Both the position numbers and the translations under genes were made by a program. Below, one piece after another: positions 17,866-27,377 of a stretch of DNA of 64,000 nucleotides (position 1 is its first letter; each line of letters starts with the position of its first letter). Below the pieces are notes generated by a model that saw nothing but the letters and a program-made list of their open reading frames with translations, did not search any database and was not told the origin of the DNA. Origin of the DNA: Leptolyngbya sp. SIOISBB (GTDB lineage Bacteria > Cyanobacteriota > Cyanobacteriia > Phormidesmidales > Phormidesmidaceae); assembly GCA_010671905.1 (NCBI GenBank), contig JAAHII010000001.1, positions 5,580,001 to 5,644,000 on the forward strand. Reading direction: 5' to 3'.

Positions 17866-19479
17866 TCATCCACTTTGGTATTGCTTGAGCAGATCCTTTG
17901 CGGTGTCAAGGGTATCGGCTTCGGCCACAGGTTTGTCATCGCGCCAGCGCAGAATGCGGGGGAAGCGCACAGAAATGCCTGACTTGTGACGCTTGGACTC
18001 AGCGATGCCCTCAAAGCCGATCTCGAAAACGTGGAGCGGCTCCACAGAGCGCACTGGGCCAAAGCGCTCGATCGTGTGGCGGCGAATCCATTTGTCGAGT
18101 TTTTCAATTTCAGCGTTGTCCAGACCCGAATAAGCTTTGGCAAAGGGCACAAGGTCTTCGCCCTGCCACAGCGCAAAAGTATAGTCCGTAAACAGGTTGG
18201 CCCGTTTGCCACTGCCCGCTTGGGCATAGAGCAACACGGCGTCTAAAGTCATCGGATCGACTTTGTATTTCCACCAATATCCCCGTTTACGGCCCACCAG
18301 ATAGGGACTGTCCCAACCTTTGATCACCAAACCTTCGGCCCCTTCATCCCTTGCTCTCGCCCGCATGGCCTCTAGATCGTCAAAGGATTGGAACTCTAGG
18401 GGAATGGACCGACCAATCCGCTCATCAGCGTACTCATCGAGTAATTCAAACAGGAGGGATTTGCGATCGCGCAGCGGCTTTTCGCGAATGTCGTGTCCAG
18501 CATGTTCTATCAGATCATAGGCAATGAAGCGCACAGGATTTTCGGCCATCACCTTCTTAGTGACCCGCTTGCGGCCCAAGCGCTTTTGCAAATGGTTAAA
18601 CGTTAAGGGGCGATCGCCCTCCCAGCAGAGGATTTCGCCATCCAGCACATGGCCATTCGGGAAAGCCTGAAAAGCTTCCACCATTTCGGGAAACTGTTCG
18701 GTAATTAAGTCTTCGCCCCGCGACCAGATAAACACCTCATCCGCCCGTTTGATGACTTGTGCTCGAATGCCGTCCCACTTCCATTCTGCTAGCCAGTTCG
18801 ACAACTCCTCTGCGCGAAATTTTTCCTCATCGATTTGGGATGCTAGAAAGAACGGATAGGGTTGACTGGGCGCAGTTTCAACCGCTTCTTCGCTGAGGAG
18901 ATTTTCATAGAATGCGACTGTGGGCTCAAAGTCCCCCATCAAGCGGTGGGCTAAGACGGGTTCCGGAATCCCCGATGCCTTGGAGAGTCCTTTGATCACC
19001 AATTTGCTTGAAGCCCCTACCCGAAAGGCACCCGTCAAGACTTTGTTCAGCACAAAGATTTCGAAGTCGTCGAGCGATCGCCACCACGACACAATCAGTT
19101 TGTGGCGCTCCTCGTCCGTGTCCGCCGCTTTCACCAGGGGAATAATCTGCTCCATCCACTGATGTAGAGGAATGTCCGCCGCCGATTTGCCTTGCAGCGG
19201 TGTGTCTCGCAGCAGTAATGCAATCACCTCTGCCGAATCGCCCACATGAGAGTAGCAGTCTTTAAACAACCATTCCGGCAGGTCAGAAATGCTGAGGTAC
19301 ACATCCCGCAAGATTCGCGCAGTGACGAGGCGGCGACGGGTCTTGCTGAGCAGCAAGTACAGCGCCCAAACTGCGTTCTCAGGGGCCTCCTCAGCGAAAT
19401 ATTGCCGCAACGCTTCGATCTTTGCATTGGTTGAGGTCGTGGCATCGATCGCCTGAAAAAGCTCGGTAAACCGCTTCAT
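17866..19479 (-). CDS. ATP-dependent DNA ligase
   Basis: Seals nicks in DNA using ATP. 537 aa. The adenylation motif is EWKWDGIRAQ with nucleophile K234; further nucleotidyltransferase motifs are WSRGEDL, LDGEIL, GAEGLVIK and WWKYKVD. An N-terminal DNA-binding domain of about 200 residues precedes it and an OB-fold domain follows, as in the longer bacterial type thought to act in repair. It is additional to the NAD-dependent LigA that bacteria use in replication. In other bacteria this type often sits beside an Lhr helicase and a nuclease; neither is here. Confidence 0.93.
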   Translation of the reverse strand: MKRFTELFQAIDATTSTNAKIEALRQYFAEEAPENAVWALYLLLSKTRRRLVTARILRDVYLSISDLPEWLFKDCYSHVGDSAEVIALLLRDTPLQGKSAADIPLHQWMEQIIPLVKAADTDEERHKLIVSWWRSLDDFEIFVLNKVLTGAFRVGASSKLVIKGLSKASGIPEPVLAHRLMGDFEPTVAFYENLLSEEAVETAPSQPYPFFLASQIDEEKFRAEELSNWLAEWKWDGIRAQVIKRADEVFIWSRGEDLITEQFPEMVEAFQAFPNGHVLDGEILCWEGDRPLTFNHLQKRLGRKRVTKKVMAENPVRFIAYDLIEHAGHDIREKPLRDRKSLLFELLDEYADERIGRSIPLEFQSFDDLEAMRARARDEGAEGLVIKGWDSPYLVGRKRGYWWKYKVDPMTLDAVLLYAQAGSGKRANLFTDYTFALWQGEDLVPFAKAYSGLDNAEIEKLDKWIRRHTIERFGPVRSVEPLHVFEIGFEGIAESKRHKSGISVRFPRILRWRDDKPVAEADTLDTAKDLLKQYQSG

Positions 19480-19751
19480 GCTGCTGGGAATGACGATGGG
19501 AGCGCTATTGCTGATTCATTATGACGCTAGAGATGATTCCCTTGCAGGGGTTGTATGAGTGGGTTATACCGAGTCTCTAAAATCTAGCTATACATCCTTT
19601 CCCCTTGCCCCCATCGCCCCCTTGTCCTCCACTACAATCTGTAGCTCTATTCTGGAGAACTGGTATTACGTCCAGACCAGAGTGCTCCTCTGACAGAACG
19701 GGGCAATTTCTTGCACAATAAAAAAGCTCTGATTATCTGTTTAACGAATCA

Positions 19752-21191
19752 ATGACGACTGCGGCTCCGTCTCTCACTGCACAGCAAAAGCCTTGGGCAA
19801 AGGCGATCGCTCAGCCCGCTCAGGAATTTTCCCTCACGCCCCTGTCCGTGCTGGCGGGTGCCATTCCTCCCGATCTGCGAGGCAGCCTCTATCGCAATGG
19901 GCCAGGCCGCTTAGAACGTCAAGGTCAGCGAGTGAGCCATTGGTTTGACGGTGATGGGGCAGTACTAGCGGTACATTTTGCTGATGGACAGGCCCAGGGG
20001 ACATATCAGTATGTGCAATCCGCTGGTTTCACCGAAGAAGAGCAAGCTGAGCAGTTTCTTTATAGTGGTTACGGCAGTTTGGCCCCTGGCCCCTTTTGGC
20101 AACGCTGGAATGCTCAGCTCAAAAATGCAGGCAATACGGCGGTGCTGGCGTTGCCGGACAAACTGCTGGCCCTGTGGGAAGGGGGCTGGCCTCATCACCT
20201 CGATCCCATAACTTTAGAGACAAAAGGCGTTCACCCGTTGGGACAATTGACGGCCAATGAACCCTATTCTGCTCATCCCAAACGCCATCCTCAAACCGGA
20301 CACATTTTCAACTTCGGCCTAGTGGCCGGCGCTAATGCCACACTGAATCTCTATCGCAGCGATGCTCACGGTCACATTGAGAAAAAGGAATCGGTGCCAC
20401 TGAATGGCATTCCCCTCATTCACGATTTTGTCTTGGCCGATCGCTACCTCGTCTTTTGTGTACCCCCAGTACGGCTGAATCCCCTCCCTGCTGTCCTGGG
20501 CTTTCAAAGCTTTAGTGATGCACTGATGTGGCAACCCAAGCACGGTACGCAACTAGTCGTGGTCGATGCTGAAACCCTTGAGGTCATTAGCTCTGAGGCG
20601 GTGGATCCCTGGTACCAATGGCATTTTGGTAAAGGCTTTGTCAATAAAGACGGCGACATTGTGCTAGAAGTCGTACGCTATGACGACTTTGCCACTAATC
20701 AACAACTGAAGGAAATCGCCTCAGGCCAGATTAAAACTCTGGCAGACGGACAGTTTTGGCGGGTCTGTGTGGAACCTCAAACGGCTCGGGTACGATCGCA
20801 AACCTGTTTAATCGAAGACCATTGCGAATTTCCCCATATTGCGGAAGATCAGCCGACGGTGATGGCTCCCACTTACCTGTCGATCCAAACACCTGGCGAA
20901 GATAATACGGGGGAATTGTTTCGGGCGATCGCTCGCTTTGATCCCGATACGGAAAAGCTGACCATCGCCGATGCCGGATTAGAGCGCTATCCCTCTGAGC
21001 CAATCTACGTACCCAAGCAAGCTGGCGATGTCCCCTCTGGTTGGGTGTTGTCGGTGGTGTATGACGGAGCCGCTGATCAGAGTGAACTCTGGATTTATGA
21101 TAGCGATCGCCTGACTGAATCACCCGTTTGCCGCTTGCACCTGCCACAAGTAGTGCCCCATAGTTTTCATGGCACCTGGCGACCCAGCTAA
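19752..21191 (+). CDS. Carotenoid cleavage oxygenase (RPE65 family)
   Basis: A non-haem Fe(II) dioxygenase that cleaves carotenoids or apocarotenoids. 479 aa, close to Synechocystis apocarotenoid oxygenase. The four iron-binding histidines are placed as in the family: H175 (SAHPK), H224 (LIHDF), H291 (WHFGKGF) and H473 (FHGTW). The substrate side GSLYRNGPGRLE and DGDGAVLAVHF is also conserved. Whether it makes retinal from apocarotenals or cleaves full carotenoids cannot be told from the sequence. It overlaps the end of the next minus-strand gene by 4 bases. Confidence 0.92.
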   Translation: MTTAAPSLTAQQKPWAKAIAQPAQEFSLTPLSVLAGAIPPDLRGSLYRNGPGRLERQGQRVSHWFDGDGAVLAVHFADGQAQGTYQYVQSAGFTEEEQAEQFLYSGYGSLAPGPFWQRWNAQLKNAGNTAVLALPDKLLALWEGGWPHHLDPITLETKGVHPLGQLTANEPYSAHPKRHPQTGHIFNFGLVAGANATLNLYRSDAHGHIEKKESVPLNGIPLIHDFVLADRYLVFCVPPVRLNPLPAVLGFQSFSDALMWQPKHGTQLVVVDAETLEVISSEAVDPWYQWHFGKGFVNKDGDIVLEVVRYDDFATNQQLKEIASGQIKTLADGQFWRVCVEPQTARVRSQTCLIEDHCEFPHIAEDQPTVMAPTYLSIQTPGEDNTGELFRAIARFDPDTEKLTIADAGLERYPSEPIYVPKQAGDVPSGWVLSVVYDGAADQSELWIYDSDRLTESPVCRLHLPQVVPHSFHGTWRPS

Positions 21192-21604
21192 TTAACTCTA
21201 AAGTGGGGGTGCTGCCGCAGCTGATCTAGATCTAGCGCCTCAATGAACGCGATGAATTGTTTTTCATCCATCTGATTACGCGTCATCATCTGGCCTTTGA
21301 ATTGGAGAGCAATGTAGTCCTGTTGACGCCTTACCACTATGGCCGTCGTGGCCTCTAGCTTAATTGTGACCTGGTGAAAATCTTCTAACTCCAGCGAAGA
21401 CGATAACAGCGATCGTAACCCTAACGCTTGGAAAACTATTTGCACCCAGTGCGTTGTTGAATTTTCTTCCGTAACAAAATAGTCTCGGGGTAAGCCACTG
21501 AGATCAAATAGGGCCACTCCTAAGATGTCGGTTATTTCAAGTGATGTTTCGGCAGGTGAATTCAATGCAGGTTTGATACAGGAAACGGAAGCGTGGGCCA
21601 TCAT
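21188..21604 (-). CDS. Roadblock/LC7-like small protein
   Basis: 138 aa. The pattern LGVALFDLSGLPRDYFV followed by a helix WVQIVFQALGLRSLLSSSLELEDFHQVTIKLEATTAIVVRR resembles the Roadblock/LC7 fold, which in bacteria often regulates small GTPases or motility. No GTPase gene is adjacent, so the role is unknown. The fold assignment is by eye. The gene is convergent with the carotenoid oxygenase gene and overlaps its stop by 4 bases. Confidence 0.55.
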   Translation of the reverse strand: MMAHASVSCIKPALNSPAETSLEITDILGVALFDLSGLPRDYFVTEENSTTHWVQIVFQALGLRSLLSSSLELEDFHQVTIKLEATTAIVVRRQQDYIALQFKGQMMTRNQMDEKQFIAFIEALDLDQLRQHPHFRVN

Positions 21605-22123
21605 GGCTTAGAAATTATATTGAAGACTATTCGATAGTGCCAATCACCGCAACTGCATAGTTTAGGCATGGCAAGATGCTTGTGCTGAGTGCTAGCTGTA
21701 AGCGCTTTTGTAGGGAATCAGCGATCAGAAAAGGTCGAGGCCACATGTTTTAGAGACTCAACATCCTCTAACTTAGAGTTTGACATCTCTGGCCTATCGC
21801 AGTTTGAAAACCACCTCTAATGTTTATTTCATTAACGTATACGAATGTCGTGGCCTAATCTTAGGATTTTAAGTAAAACTCATCAAAAGAACATAACTGT
21901 CAAGCTTTGATAGGCTCGGTAGCCTGCTTCAAAACTACTGTTTGGGTTCACTCCGGCCCAGAGATGAATCCCAAAAAACTGACTGGGGCAAAAGTGGCCT
22001 CGAATGGTACGGATGCTCTGGTCTAGGCAGTTCTTGGCCGTTACTTGATTAGGAGGGCTTTAGCTGGGGCAACAATTAAGGCAAGGGTATCGGTCAGCGC
22101 GCGCTCTACTTTTTCCAGGGGGA
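21605..22123. other. Intergenic region
   Basis: About 520 bases with no gene, no strong hairpin and no repeat that I can support. Confidence 0.5.
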
Positions 22124-22831
22124 TTAGGATATCAATCCCCAAATGAGTAAGACTGCTCCCAGTCCCAGGCAGACAAACATGGCTATTCCAGTATTTTGGA
22201 CATTTCGCGAAGTGGTCGTGGCTAGCCTCTCCTCATCTTTGAGTGAAACAAGATAGTTGTGGTCGGCCTGCACGGGCTTGCCAATGGCCACTTGCCCGGT
22301 CAGATCGCTGACTGCGCCTACCACCAAGACATCTTGTCCCACGGGTAACACTGACTCAGCGTAACGATAGCCAAGGGTTGAGCCCGATCGCTCATCACGA
22401 AACTCATCCATGATGGCAACGGTATCAATCGCCGCCCCATCCAGATTGACTAAAATGCTGCCGGTGTCATCTTTCAGCCAAAACTTAGTGGACCGCTGGT
22501 TGCGAGAAACCTGTTCGGTTTTGCGTTCGAGTTTCCCTTCTTGGTTTTTCTCTTCGTACTCGCGGGTCACGGTCGAAACATAGTGGACACAAGGTTCCTG
22601 TTTGTGCTCTGACCGTAGCGGCTCCGCTGTGGTGACTTGGCCCCAGAGTTTGACATAGTCGCGCCAATTACCGCCGCCGATTTCATCTGCCACCGCTCCA
22701 GCGATATCGGTCAACTCAGCCACTGTCACCGATCGCGCCCGCTTAATGCTAAATAACTTTTGCTGTTGATTACGGCGGGTAAAAAACATTACCGCACCGA
22801 TAATCAACAAAATAATGCCGATAACTTTCAT
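22124..22831 (-). CDS. GIDE-domain membrane protein
   Basis: 235 aa with a membrane helix at each end: residues 3-18 (VIGIILLIIGAVMFF) and about 212-233 (GIAMFVCLGLGAVLLIWGL). The region between resembles the GIDE domain of the mitochondrial E3 ligase MULAN: VKLWGQVTTAEPLRSEHKQEPCVHY, a charged segment, then FWLKDDTGSILVNLDGA. There is no RING domain, so automatic E3-ligase labels for such bacterial proteins are misleading. In cyanobacteria the function is unknown, probably envelope related. Confidence 0.8.
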   Translation of the reverse strand: MKVIGIILLIIGAVMFFTRRNQQQKLFSIKRARSVTVAELTDIAGAVADEIGGGNWRDYVKLWGQVTTAEPLRSEHKQEPCVHYVSTVTREYEEKNQEGKLERKTEQVSRNQRSTKFWLKDDTGSILVNLDGAAIDTVAIMDEFRDERSGSTLGYRYAESVLPVGQDVLVVGAVSDLTGQVAIGKPVQADHNYLVSLKDEERLATTTSRNVQNTGIAMFVCLGLGAVLLIWGLIS

Positions 22832-22938
22832 CGCATCTCACCCACACTCATTTAGCCCGGTTTCAGACTTTACTTAGGGTGCCCCGCAGAATCCGGCGAG
22901 GGCATTACCCCACACAAAACCATACAGTGCACCTAAGC

Positions 22939-22978
22939 AAAAAAAAGCCCCCAAAAGTCAGATAAGTGACTGGGGAGC
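22939..22978 (-). terminator. Terminator of the XDD3/PEP-CTERM gene
   Basis: On the minus strand a GC-rich stem (GC-T-CCCC with GGGG-G-GC) encloses a GTCA/TGAC stem and is followed by a run of T. It lies about 45 bases beyond the stop of the gene at 23021. Confidence 0.75.
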
Positions 22979-23020
22979 TAGTGTCATAGTCGTATTTGAG
23001 TTGCTTTGACGTGCTTGGAC

Positions 23021-23911
23021 TCAAGTCTTATTAGCCTTGCGCTGGCGAGTCCAAGCGACAGCCCCTACGATTGCTAGGGCTAGTGCCGATGTGGGTTCAG
23101 GTACGGAGGCGACTTCACCTTCAAAAACAGTCCCTTCGTTAAAGCACTCTGCCCACAGGTGCGCGATAAAGCTACCACCCGGCAAATTGGAAATGTCGAA
23201 CTTAAAGCCGTAAGACTTCGCGTTAGGAATGTCTCTCTGATCTAAGTTGCTGGCAAAATCGAAGCCGTAGCTAGTCAGTGCACTTGCATCTAAGACTTCG
23301 ACCTCGTTTAAGAAGTCGCCCTCAGCAATCAGGCTCTGGGTGCTTGAGCGATTGGCACCCGTTTTAGGTAGATAGGTGAAGTTGCTGTAGTTGGTGCCAT
23401 TGTTCAACACGCTCCCGTCTTCCAAATCGAAAACGTTGCCTAGGGTCGCATCACGTGCGGCGTTGCGATACGACTGCAGGCTGGCAAAACCTTGGTTCTG
23501 GCCGGACTCAGTCTTGGTAGCATCGACTTTATAAAGTCCTACATCAACAGAAGAGTCATTATTCTCAGCAAACCGGACACCATAAACATCACCATTGCCT
23601 AGGGCTGTATCAAAGTCATCGTTGGGGGAAAAGTTGAAAAACATATCACCCCAAGCAACTGTGTCGTTCAAAACATTGTTGAAGGGTTCTCCTCCCAAGG
23701 GCAATTTGCTGCTAATCCCGACAATTAGGTGATTACCATCTTGCACATATCCCGTGCCGAATAATTCGAAAGCTGAGACGCCATTAGTGACTCGTCCCTC
23801 ACCATCGGTAACGCTGTCTTGGGAGTATGTGACCTGAGCAAAACTGGGCATGGTACAGATCAGCGTACCGGCTGCTGCCGCTGCGATCGCGGAAGAAATG
23901 TGCTTAAGCAT
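23021..23911 (-). CDS. XDD3-type exosortase-dependent surface protein (PEP-CTERM)
   Basis: A secreted protein sorted by an exosortase. From ATG 23911 it has 296 aa: a signal peptide (MLKHISSAIAAAAAGTL to about A25), a body with WGDMFFNFSP, VYGVRFAENNDS and VGLYKVDA typical of the XDD3 family, and a C-terminal tag VPEPTSALALAIVGAVAW followed by RQRK. The tag is recognised and cleaved during sorting. A longer frame from 24022 adds 37 residues before the signal peptide and is unlikely. No exosortase gene is in the window. Confidence 0.9.
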   Translation of the reverse strand: MLKHISSAIAAAAAGTLICTMPSFAQVTYSQDSVTDGEGRVTNGVSAFELFGTGYVQDGNHLIVGISSKLPLGGEPFNNVLNDTVAWGDMFFNFSPNDDFDTALGNGDVYGVRFAENNDSSVDVGLYKVDATKTESGQNQGFASLQSYRNAARDATLGNVFDLEDGSVLNNGTNYSNFTYLPKTGANRSSTQSLIAEGDFLNEVEVLDASALTSYGFDFASNLDQRDIPNAKSYGFKFDISNLPGGSFIAHLWAECFNEGTVFEGEVASVPEPTSALALAIVGAVAWTRQRKANKT

Positions 23912-24849
23912 ATGAATCCATCCTGAGTGAAATCCCGCAAACGTTTCCAACTTCTCTGAGCATATGGATGGAAATACTGAGTGTAAATAAATACTTGATT
24001 GCTTTATGCTTTCTTGATGCACTGCTTCCGTGATTCACGATGAAACATCAATTCAATAAGTTTTGTTGCCTGCGGAAATGTTCTGGGCCCTCTGCTGAGA
24101 TTGAAATATAGCTTTGGCCGTAGAAAATAAAATTAGTGCTTGGAAAATTGGAGGTGTGGATTGCATCAGTGAAAATACTTGCTTCTTGGCTTCCTTCATG
24201 ATTCTGATGTTGCTTCGATCAATACTCCGCAATCAGTTGACTGATTGCGGAGTATTGTATAGAGCGCTAAGGGCTCTAGATCGCTACACAGTTGACTGGA
24301 AAACGAATGTAAAGTCATCGTCCAGTTGCCAGAGTCACTCGGCCACAATCCACAACAAATAGCCGCTGCTGTAACTAATTCCATCGCTTCGACCACTTTG
24401 TCCAAAGCTTGACGGCTATTACGTAGGCTAAAGTGCTGAACTGAAAATTTCTTACAAGCTTTTTCCTATGCAGGAGGAAGCCTCTGATGCCTGAAGAATC
24501 TATCGATGTTACTCGCGGCGTTGCCACAACGCATTGCAGATGGCTACAGAGTCAACTCTGTTAGGTCGGGATTTAGATGGGTCAATATTCATGAAATCTA
24601 TGTATGCCAAGAATCTCGCAGACTTTGCGCAAGTTAAGTGATGGCATTGCCTAAAAGCAGAAGTGACTGTTTACAGAAAGTCCTAGTTTTTTAAAGTGTT
24701 GGTGAAAGGACTGTGCTTTTTGTGACGAAGATGACTTGCGTAGTCAAGATGTAAGTGCGACTACTTAGCCCCCGAGTGTCGCTCTCCAGAATTTCAACTG
24801 TCCAAGCAGGTGTAATCTCCCATTCGGTTGTATTGAATTTGTAAAGCAC
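23912..24849. other. Divergent intergenic region between two PEP-CTERM genes
   Basis: About 940 bases. It holds a 38-base near-perfect palindrome at 24220-24257. Two overlapping open frames on opposite strands (24114-24362 plus, 24196-24405 minus) run through the palindrome and look accidental. No promoter consensus could be fixed. Confidence 0.5.
24220..24257. repeat. Near-perfect 38-bp palindrome
   Basis: CAATACTCCGCAATCAGT at 24220-24237 and its exact reverse complement at 24240-24257 are separated only by TG. It is not followed by a T-run on the plus strand. It could be a large operator, a cruciform or the remains of an element. Confidence 0.9.
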
Positions 24850-25789
24850 ATGTCATATAAGAACTTATTGATAATTCTGGCCTGTTCTAGTGGCCTTGGA
24901 CTGTTCCCAGTATTTGCCAGTGCTGTACAAGCAGCTGACTTTACACTTGATTTCGATAACAATGCCAACGGTGACCCCATAAACTTTATGGGTAACCCAG
25001 ACCTTGCGGTTGGTAACTGGGAAGATGTTGCATCGACCAAAATTACTGACCAATGGAAAGATGACTTTGGCGTCACTATTAGCGCATTCGAGAAGACGAG
25101 CTACGACAGTAACGGGCACTATGACAATTCCGACCTAGATGATGCTCTTCATGGGGCTGTCCTCTTCAATACAGATCCCAATTACTATTCTGAGAACTCG
25201 GATGCCAGGAGAGGTAACGATGAATTTAAGGGAGGGTTCGATACCGATCTGCTAGCTGGCACTGACCAACTAACTGGTGCGGAGTACCTAACCGTTGGTG
25301 GAACTCCGCAAGACCTAGGAAACGTTCTCATTATTCAAGAAAAGAAAAAACCTTAACAAAACTGATGATGAAGCTGACGGTGGTATTCTCCGCTTTGACT
25401 TTGATGATTTGGTTGATCTGACCTCCATTGACCTGTTGGACGTGGACGATTTTGGTAGCCGAGGCACGCAAATTGTCTTTACTGCTTATGGTGAAGACGA
25501 TAAGCTTGGCACCTGGAAATTTGACCAAGAGGCTCTAGATGATGGGACGGCTCAGCAACTCAGTGATGACGCTGGTGACAATTCCCTTTATCGATTTAAC
25601 TTTGAACAATCGGGTGTACAGCGTTTAGAGGTGCTTTATCCCGGTAGTGGTGCGATCGCAGCTTTACGTTGGCAGGAATCACAAACCCCCGCGTCCATTC
25701 CTGAGCCTGCTTCTGTCGTCGGCCTGTTGGCGATCGCTGGTTTAGGCCTGCGCCTCAAAATGCGTGCCGGTAATACGATGAATCTCTAA
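24850..25789 (+). CDS. PEP-CTERM surface protein, frame broken at an A6 run
   Basis: The first frame (24850-25356) has a signal peptide (MSYKNLLIILACSSGLGLF to A-Q-A) and an Asp/Asn-rich body. The second frame, open to 25789, carries the rest and ends with IPEPASVVGLLAIAGLGLRLKMR, a PEP-CTERM tag. The two join smoothly if one A is removed from the A6 run at 25345-25350, giving 312 aa (QEKKNLNKTDDEADGG across the join). The intact protein would be exosortase-sorted like its neighbour at 23021. The break may be a sequencing error, slippage or a true mutation. Confidence 0.8.
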
Positions 25790-25850
25790 GCAGTTGTTTT
25801 CTCAGCTATCTCAACTCATCGACACTGATGAGTCCTCCTCTCGAATTGAT

Positions 25851-26423
25851 TTACTCAACTGCGTTTGGAGTATTTGTTTCTAGACGTGATTGAAGTGTTG
25901 ACAGGGCTTCGTCGCACCATCTCAGCCAGCCCTGCTCATACTGGATACCATTGCGCAGGGTGAGGTATTGATAAACCGATTTGTCTGAGAGGGCTTCTGC
26001 ATCAGGAAAGAAGCGGTCTTCGATCGCTTGATATTCCACCAAGCGAGTCTGATGTTGTTTGCGGTGTTGGCGCAGTTCTTGCAAAAGGGTGGCTGGTTCG
26101 ACAATGTAACCACCAAATAATTTGACCAGCAGATTATCTTTAATCGGACTGAGTTCACAGGGGGTATGCATCCATTCGGCGAGCCTCCCTTTACCTAATT
26201 CCGTGATGGCATAAAGCTTTTTGTTGGGGCGAGTTTCTTGCTGCACCGTTTCCGAGATAATGATGTCGTTAGCTTCGAGTTTGGCGAGTTCTCGGTAGAT
26301 TTGCTGGTGGCTGGCATCCCAAAAAAAGCCAACCGAACCATCAAAACGCTTGGCGAGGTCGTAGCCGCTGCTAGGGCCGTCTAACAGCGCCACTAAAATC
26401 GCATGGGCAAGAGCCAAAATCAT
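25851..26423 (-). CDS. PadR-family transcriptional regulator
   Basis: 190 aa. The N-terminal winged helix matches PadR: ILVALLDGPSSGYDLAKRF, then QQIYRELAKLEANDII, then PNKKLYAITELGKGRL. The C-terminal domain is the longer Vir-like type (QYEQGWLRWCDEAL) used for dimerisation. Such repressors often control exporters or stress genes; the target here is unknown. I chose ATG 26423 (MILALAHAIL); an upstream extension of 11 residues is unlikely. Confidence 0.9.
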   Translation of the reverse strand: MILALAHAILVALLDGPSSGYDLAKRFDGSVGFFWDASHQQIYRELAKLEANDIIISETVQQETRPNKKLYAITELGKGRLAEWMHTPCELSPIKDNLLVKLFGGYIVEPATLLQELRQHRKQHQTRLVEYQAIEDRFFPDAEALSDKSVYQYLTLRNGIQYEQGWLRWCDEALSTLQSRLETNTPNAVE

Positions 26424-26536
26424 CACTCCAGTGCATAGGCAACTATGAGCATACACTAGGGGGCTGGCTCAGCAGATATGGGCACCTGTCCCGTGGGTGG
26501 CATTCTGTGACACCTTCATTGAGGGGCGGCACGGTC

Positions 26537-26938
26537 TCACATTGCAGCGTTCTCTCGCGTCACAGGATTGGCAATTTCGATTAGGTTGCCATCCGGATCG
26601 CGAAGATAGATTGACCAAAGTTGGCTCTGGGCCCCCGTTCGCGGCACTGGGCCGAGTTCAATTGCCACGCCTGCGGTTTCTAGATTGGTGATGAAAGTTG
26701 ACAAGGGAGTGTTAGTTAATAAGCAAATATCTGCAGAGCCTGGGGTGGGATATTTGGCATGGGGTGCAATGGGTGCGTCAGCAATATGCAAATTGATTTT
26801 TTGGCGGCCTATCTGTAGGGCTTTACGACCAGCCCCAAACGTGATGATGGGAATTTGTAAAATCTCTGAATAAAACTTGAGGCTGGCGGTCAAGTCAGTG
26901 ACTGTTAGAACCCAATGGTCAATCTGATAAAAATGCAT
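26537..26938 (-). CDS. VOC-family (glyoxalase-like) protein
   Basis: 133 aa, made of two beta-alpha-beta-beta-beta modules: IDHWVLTVTDLTASLKFYSEILQI in the first and IYLRDPDGNLIEIA in the second. The metal positions appear as H8 and the E of LIEIA. Close relatives with this layout include glyoxalase and virulence-protein-like dioxygenases; the substrate is unknown. It is monocistronic, on the same strand as the PadR gene and 114 bases upstream of its ATG, so the two might be linked. Confidence 0.85.
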   Translation of the reverse strand: MHFYQIDHWVLTVTDLTASLKFYSEILQIPIITFGAGRKALQIGRQKINLHIADAPIAPHAKYPTPGSADICLLTNTPLSTFITNLETAGVAIELGPVPRTGAQSQLWSIYLRDPDGNLIEIANPVTRENAAM

Positions 26939-27008
26939 GGGTTTAGGAATTAAGCGATCGCAGATTCGATAATCATTAGATAATTTCTAAATTGCTGCAT
27001 CGCGGAGT

Positions 27009-27377
27009 GTGTTCGTGAAGTATTTTTTTCTCTCTGAGGGCTGGACGACGGGTCGAATCTGGGAGTTTGGTGGGTTATGGGATGAGTTTGCCTGGCAACG
27101 CAAACCCCAAATCAAAAAAATGTTGCTCAATATTATCGAAAATGGTGAAACGCTCTGGTTGTATCAAGTAGAAGATGCTGTTTTGATGGTAGAAGTGCGT
27201 CCAGTCACAGAGTCGGCCCGCGCCATTGGGCAAGTTGTGCTCAAGCGCTTGATGACAGCAGAGCAGGTTTTAGAACGACTTTGTACAGCGGATGATGGCG
27301 CGATGGCTTCATCAGGCAATCTCGATGATTTAGCCTCTAAAACGCTCAATTCTCTTGGGCAGGCCACCGACGCCTAA
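27009..27377 (+). CDS. Conserved hypothetical protein
   Basis: 122 aa from a GTG at 27009 (a second GTG lies at 27015). It begins with aromatic residues (MFVKYFFLSEGWTTGRIWEFGGLWDEF) and has a helical C-terminal half. I do not recognise the family. Composition and HIP1-free coding look normal. It lies divergent from the VOC gene and convergent to argG. Confidence 0.6.
   Translation: MFVKYFFLSEGWTTGRIWEFGGLWDEFAWQRKPQIKKMLLNIIENGETLWLYQVEDAVLMVEVRPVTESARAIGQVVLKRLMTAEQVLERLCTADDGAMASSGNLDDLASKTLNSLGQATDA

Noticed and set aside
22124-22831. Calling the GIDE protein an E3 ubiquitin ligase
   Set aside because: It lacks a RING domain, and cyanobacteria have no ubiquitin system.
24114-24405. Two opposed open frames across the palindrome
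   Set aside because: They exist because the palindrome reads the same on both strands; neither has family features.
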